This document shows, in pieces, positions 62,161 through 64,000 of a stretch of 64,000 nucleotides of DNA. The position numbers and the translations under genes are program-made. The stretch's first letter is position 1, and every line of letters starts with the position of its first letter. The stretch comes from Clostridium scatologenes (lineage in GTDB: Bacteria; Bacillota; Clostridia; Clostridiales; Clostridiaceae): NCBI RefSeq assembly GCF_000968375.1, contig NZ_CP009933.1, forward strand, positions 3,100,001-3,164,000, written 5' to 3'. A model generated the notes under the pieces. The model ran no database searches and was not told where the DNA came from. It was given only the letters and a program-made list of their open reading frames with translations.

Positions 62161-63363
62161 CTATCTACCTTCTTTCTTTGCATTTTCTGTTTTTATAAAA
62201 TCTTCCCAAAGTGGTGACATTTCTCTTCTTCTTTCAACTATTTTAGGTATTACTTCTAATGCATAATCTACTTGTTCTTCAGTAGTTCCTGCTCCTAAGC
62301 TTAATCTTAATGAACCATGAGCTACTTCATGTTTTAAGCCTAGTGCTAAAAGTACATGAGATGGATCTAATGATCCTGATGCACAGGCACTTCCTGTAGA
62401 AGCAAATATACCTGCATCATTTAAATCTAATAATAAAGTTTCTCCTTCTATTCCAATAAAGCTTATATTAACATTTCCAGGCATTCTCTTTTCACCTATT
62501 GGTCCATTTACCTTAACATAAGGAACTTTTTCTATAAGACCATTTAAAAGTTTATCTCTAAGCTTAGTTAATCTCTTAGCTTCTGGTTCTAATTCTTCTA
62601 CAGCAATTTCTATTGCTTTACCAAGGCCTACTATTCCAGGTACATTTTCAGTAGTAGCTCTCTTTCCTCTTTCTTGTGCTCCACCATGAATTAAATTTTC
62701 TATTTTAGTTCCTTTTCTTAAATACAATGCACCTTCACCTTTAGGTCCATAAAACTTATGTCCAGCTAAAGACAATGCAGTTATATTCATAGCTTGCACA
62801 TCTATCTTTACATGTCCTACAGCTTGCACTGCATCAGTATGGAAATAGATATTATGTTCTTTACATATCTTTCCTATTTCTTCTATAGGTTGAATAGAAC
62901 CTACTTCATTATTGGCAAACATAACCGAAACAAGTATAGTTTTATCTGTAATTGCTTTCTTTAAATCTTCTATTCTTATAAGCCCGTACTCATCTACTGG
63001 TAAATAAGTTACATCAAAACCACTTTTCTCTAAAAATTTACCTGTATGTAATATGGCATGATGTTCTATTTTTGTAGTTATTATATGATTTCCTTTGTTT
63101 TTATTTGCAAATGCTATACCTTTTAATATCCAGTTATCACCTTCAGAACCTCCTGCAGTAAAGAATATTTCATCCTTAGAAGCATTTAGTGCTTTAGCTA
63201 CTCTTTCTCTTGCTTTATCTATAGCCTTTCTAGGAGCATCTGACATTGAATATAATGAGGATGGATTTCCAAAGTATTCTGTAAAATATGGAAGCATCTC
63301 CTTTAGTACCTCAGGCTTTGTGTAAGTAGTAGCTGAATAATCCATATAAACACTTTTATTCAT
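62161..63363 (-). CDS. iscS: IscS/NifS cysteine desulfurase
   Basis: 400 residues, PLP-dependent. PLP Lys in SLAGHKFYGPKG, His stack in IEHHAILH, and the persulfide Cys in GSACASGSLDPSHVL. Supplies sulfur to IscU. The start overlaps the iscR end by 8 bases. In C. species annotated as nifS. Confidence 0.96.
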   Translation of the reverse strand: MNKSVYMDYSATTYTKPEVLKEMLPYFTEYFGNPSSLYSMSDAPRKAIDKARERVAKALNASKDEIFFTAGGSEGDNWILKGIAFANKNKGNHIITTKIEHHAILHTGKFLEKSGFDVTYLPVDEYGLIRIEDLKKAITDKTILVSVMFANNEVGSIQPIEEIGKICKEHNIYFHTDAVQAVGHVKIDVQAMNITALSLAGHKFYGPKGEGALYLRKGTKIENLIHGGAQERGKRATTENVPGIVGLGKAIEIAVEELEPEAKRLTKLRDKLLNGLIEKVPYVKVNGPIGEKRMPGNVNISFIGIEGETLLLDLNDAGIFASTGSACASGSLDPSHVLLALGLKHEVAHGSLRLSLGAGTTEEQVDYALEVIPKIVERRREMSPLWEDFIKTENAKKEGR

Positions 63364-63811
63364 TAATATTATCCCCTTTCTCCTTGTTACTTTTCATTTT
63401 TTTATAATCTTCTACCATATCTTCAAGAGTGGTAGCTTTCATAACGCCATTTATACTTTCCTTTATCCTTGACCATAAAAGTCTGGTAGCACAACAATCC
63501 ATGTTTCCACAAGAATTATTATTATTCTCTTCTAAACATTTAGATATTTCTACTGGTCCCTCTAACACTTCCATTATTTCAAATACAGTTATATCTTTAG
63601 GATTTCTTTCCAGTACATAACCACCCTGGGCTCCCCTTATACTTTTTATTAACTTAGCTTTTCTAAGAGGTGAAAATAATTGCTCTAAGTAATATTCAGA
63701 AATGTTCTGTCTTTCTGCTATACTTTTTATGGATGATGGTCCTTCACCATAGTGAACAGCCAAATCAACCATAGCTTTTACTCCATATTGTCCTTTAGTT
63801 GATAGCTTCAC
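63356..63811 (-). CDS. iscR: IscR-type Rrf2 family regulator
   Basis: 151 residues. Winged-helix N-terminus STKGQYGVKAMVDLAVHYGEGPSSIKSIAERQNISEYYLEQLFSPLRKA, wing GAQGGYVLERNP, and a Cys cluster (CLEENNNNSCGNMDCC) able to hold an Fe-S cluster, which separates it from CymR. Likely represses its own isc operon when Fe-S supply is adequate. Confidence 0.92.
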   Translation of the reverse strand: MKLSTKGQYGVKAMVDLAVHYGEGPSSIKSIAERQNISEYYLEQLFSPLRKAKLIKSIRGAQGGYVLERNPKDITVFEIMEVLEGPVEISKCLEENNNNSCGNMDCCATRLLWSRIKESINGVMKATTLEDMVEDYKKMKSNKEKGDNINE

Positions 63812-63859
63812 TTAACCACTTCCTTTAATGTTGAGTATTTTACTATGCTTTATGAATAT

Positions 63860-63888
63860 ATATTATCAAACCAGAGTAAAATTGTCAA
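63860..63888 (-). promoter_or_regulatory. isc operon promoter
   Basis: TTGACA (63883-63888), 17-bp spacer, TAATAT (63860-63865), about 40 bases before iscR. IscR probably binds over or near it. Confidence 0.8.
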
Positions 63889-63902
63889 CAATAAAATTTA
63901 CT

Positions 63903-64000
63903 TTATTTTTGCCATTCCACAAGCATATCTTTCATAGTGTCTTTACCATATGTAGGGTCTGGCTTTTCTACTTTTATATTTGATAATCTTTTTACTTCAC
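63903..64000 (-). CDS. C-terminal end of an unidentified protein
   Basis: The last 32 codons of a gene that begins beyond the right edge: EVKRLSNIKVEKPD, then PTYGKDTMKDMLVEWQK and a stop. Too short for me to name. It does not resemble the C-terminus I would expect for RarA, the usual neighbour of Rrf2 genes. Confidence 0.6.
   Translation of the reverse strand, partial: EVKRLSNIKVEKPDPTYGKDTMKDMLVEWQK

Noticed and set aside
1..64000. CRISPR array, tRNA, rRNA, prophage or transposase genes
   Set aside because: I saw no regularly spaced repeats, no cloverleaf or rRNA-like segments, no integrase or transposase motifs and no terminal inverted repeats flanking a gene.

Overview
The window is a low-GC chromosomal segment of an endospore-forming Firmicute, most likely Clostridium sensu stricto. 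Evidence: AT-rich codon use, GGAGG-type ribosome sites, frequent GTG/TTG starts, spoVM, spoIVA, spoIIGA-sigE-sigG and an uninterrupted sigK, a zinc-ribbon L28, an alaS T-box, and the Clostridium-type order yicC-remA-gmk-rpoZ-coaBC-priA-def-fmt-rsmB-rlmN-stp-prkC-rsgA-rpe. The species cannot be fixed from sequence alone. The content is core genome. I see no rRNA, tRNA, CRISPR array, prophage or insertion sequence. All recognised genes lie on the minus strand except rpmB and one unrecognised 52-codon gene.

Layout, in window coordinates; minus-strand transcription runs right to left. 1-4.4 kb: start of rsmD, recG, a FakA/YloV-type gene and an Asp23 gene. 4.5-5.9 kb: rpmB (+), spoVM, a 55-residue membrane protein and a DUF2971 gene. 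6-21 kb: a long housekeeping cluster from yicC to thiamine pyrophosphokinase, covering GMP and CoA synthesis, replication restart, translation initiation, rRNA modification and the PrkC/Stp signalling pair. 21-26.5 kb: spoIVA, gpsA, der and a PDZ/radical-SAM gene. 26.5-36 kb: phosphate uptake (pit plus DUF47, pstSCAB-phoU, phoP-pnpS), then pgeF. 36-42.5 kb: nrdR, a ylmC/ymxH-type gene, sigG, sigE, spoIIGA, ftsZ, ftsA. 42.6-50.9 kb: a frameshifted glycosyltransferase, a structured RNA plus small ORF on the plus strand, pilT, sigK, a class B PBP, udk, a U32 peptidase and an O-methyltransferase. 51-64 kb: typA, ylbF-like, rnjA, fur, DUF1292, ruvX, ireB, alaS with T-box, an AI-2E permease, a PRC-barrel gene, iscU-iscS-iscR, and the 3' end of an unidentified gene.

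Several gene sets work together. SpoIIGA activates pro-sigma-E; sigma-E directs mother-cell genes (I see a good sigma-E promoter before the small-protein/spoVM unit); sigG carries a good sigma-F promoter; SpoVM and SpoIVA start coat assembly. PhoP/PnpS probably control pst. PrkC, Stp and IreB form a Ser/Thr phosphorylation set. IscR, IscS and IscU form an Fe-S assembly operon.

Points most worth a second look are: the free-standing plus-strand unit at 44.09-44.50 kb (promoter, about 165-nt structured leader, strong SD, 52-residue ORF, terminator) that I cannot assign to any known class; the 55-residue membrane protein sharing a sigma-E promoter with spoVM; and a glycosyltransferase split by a frameshift in a run of nine A residues, whose missing C-terminus is encoded intact downstream.
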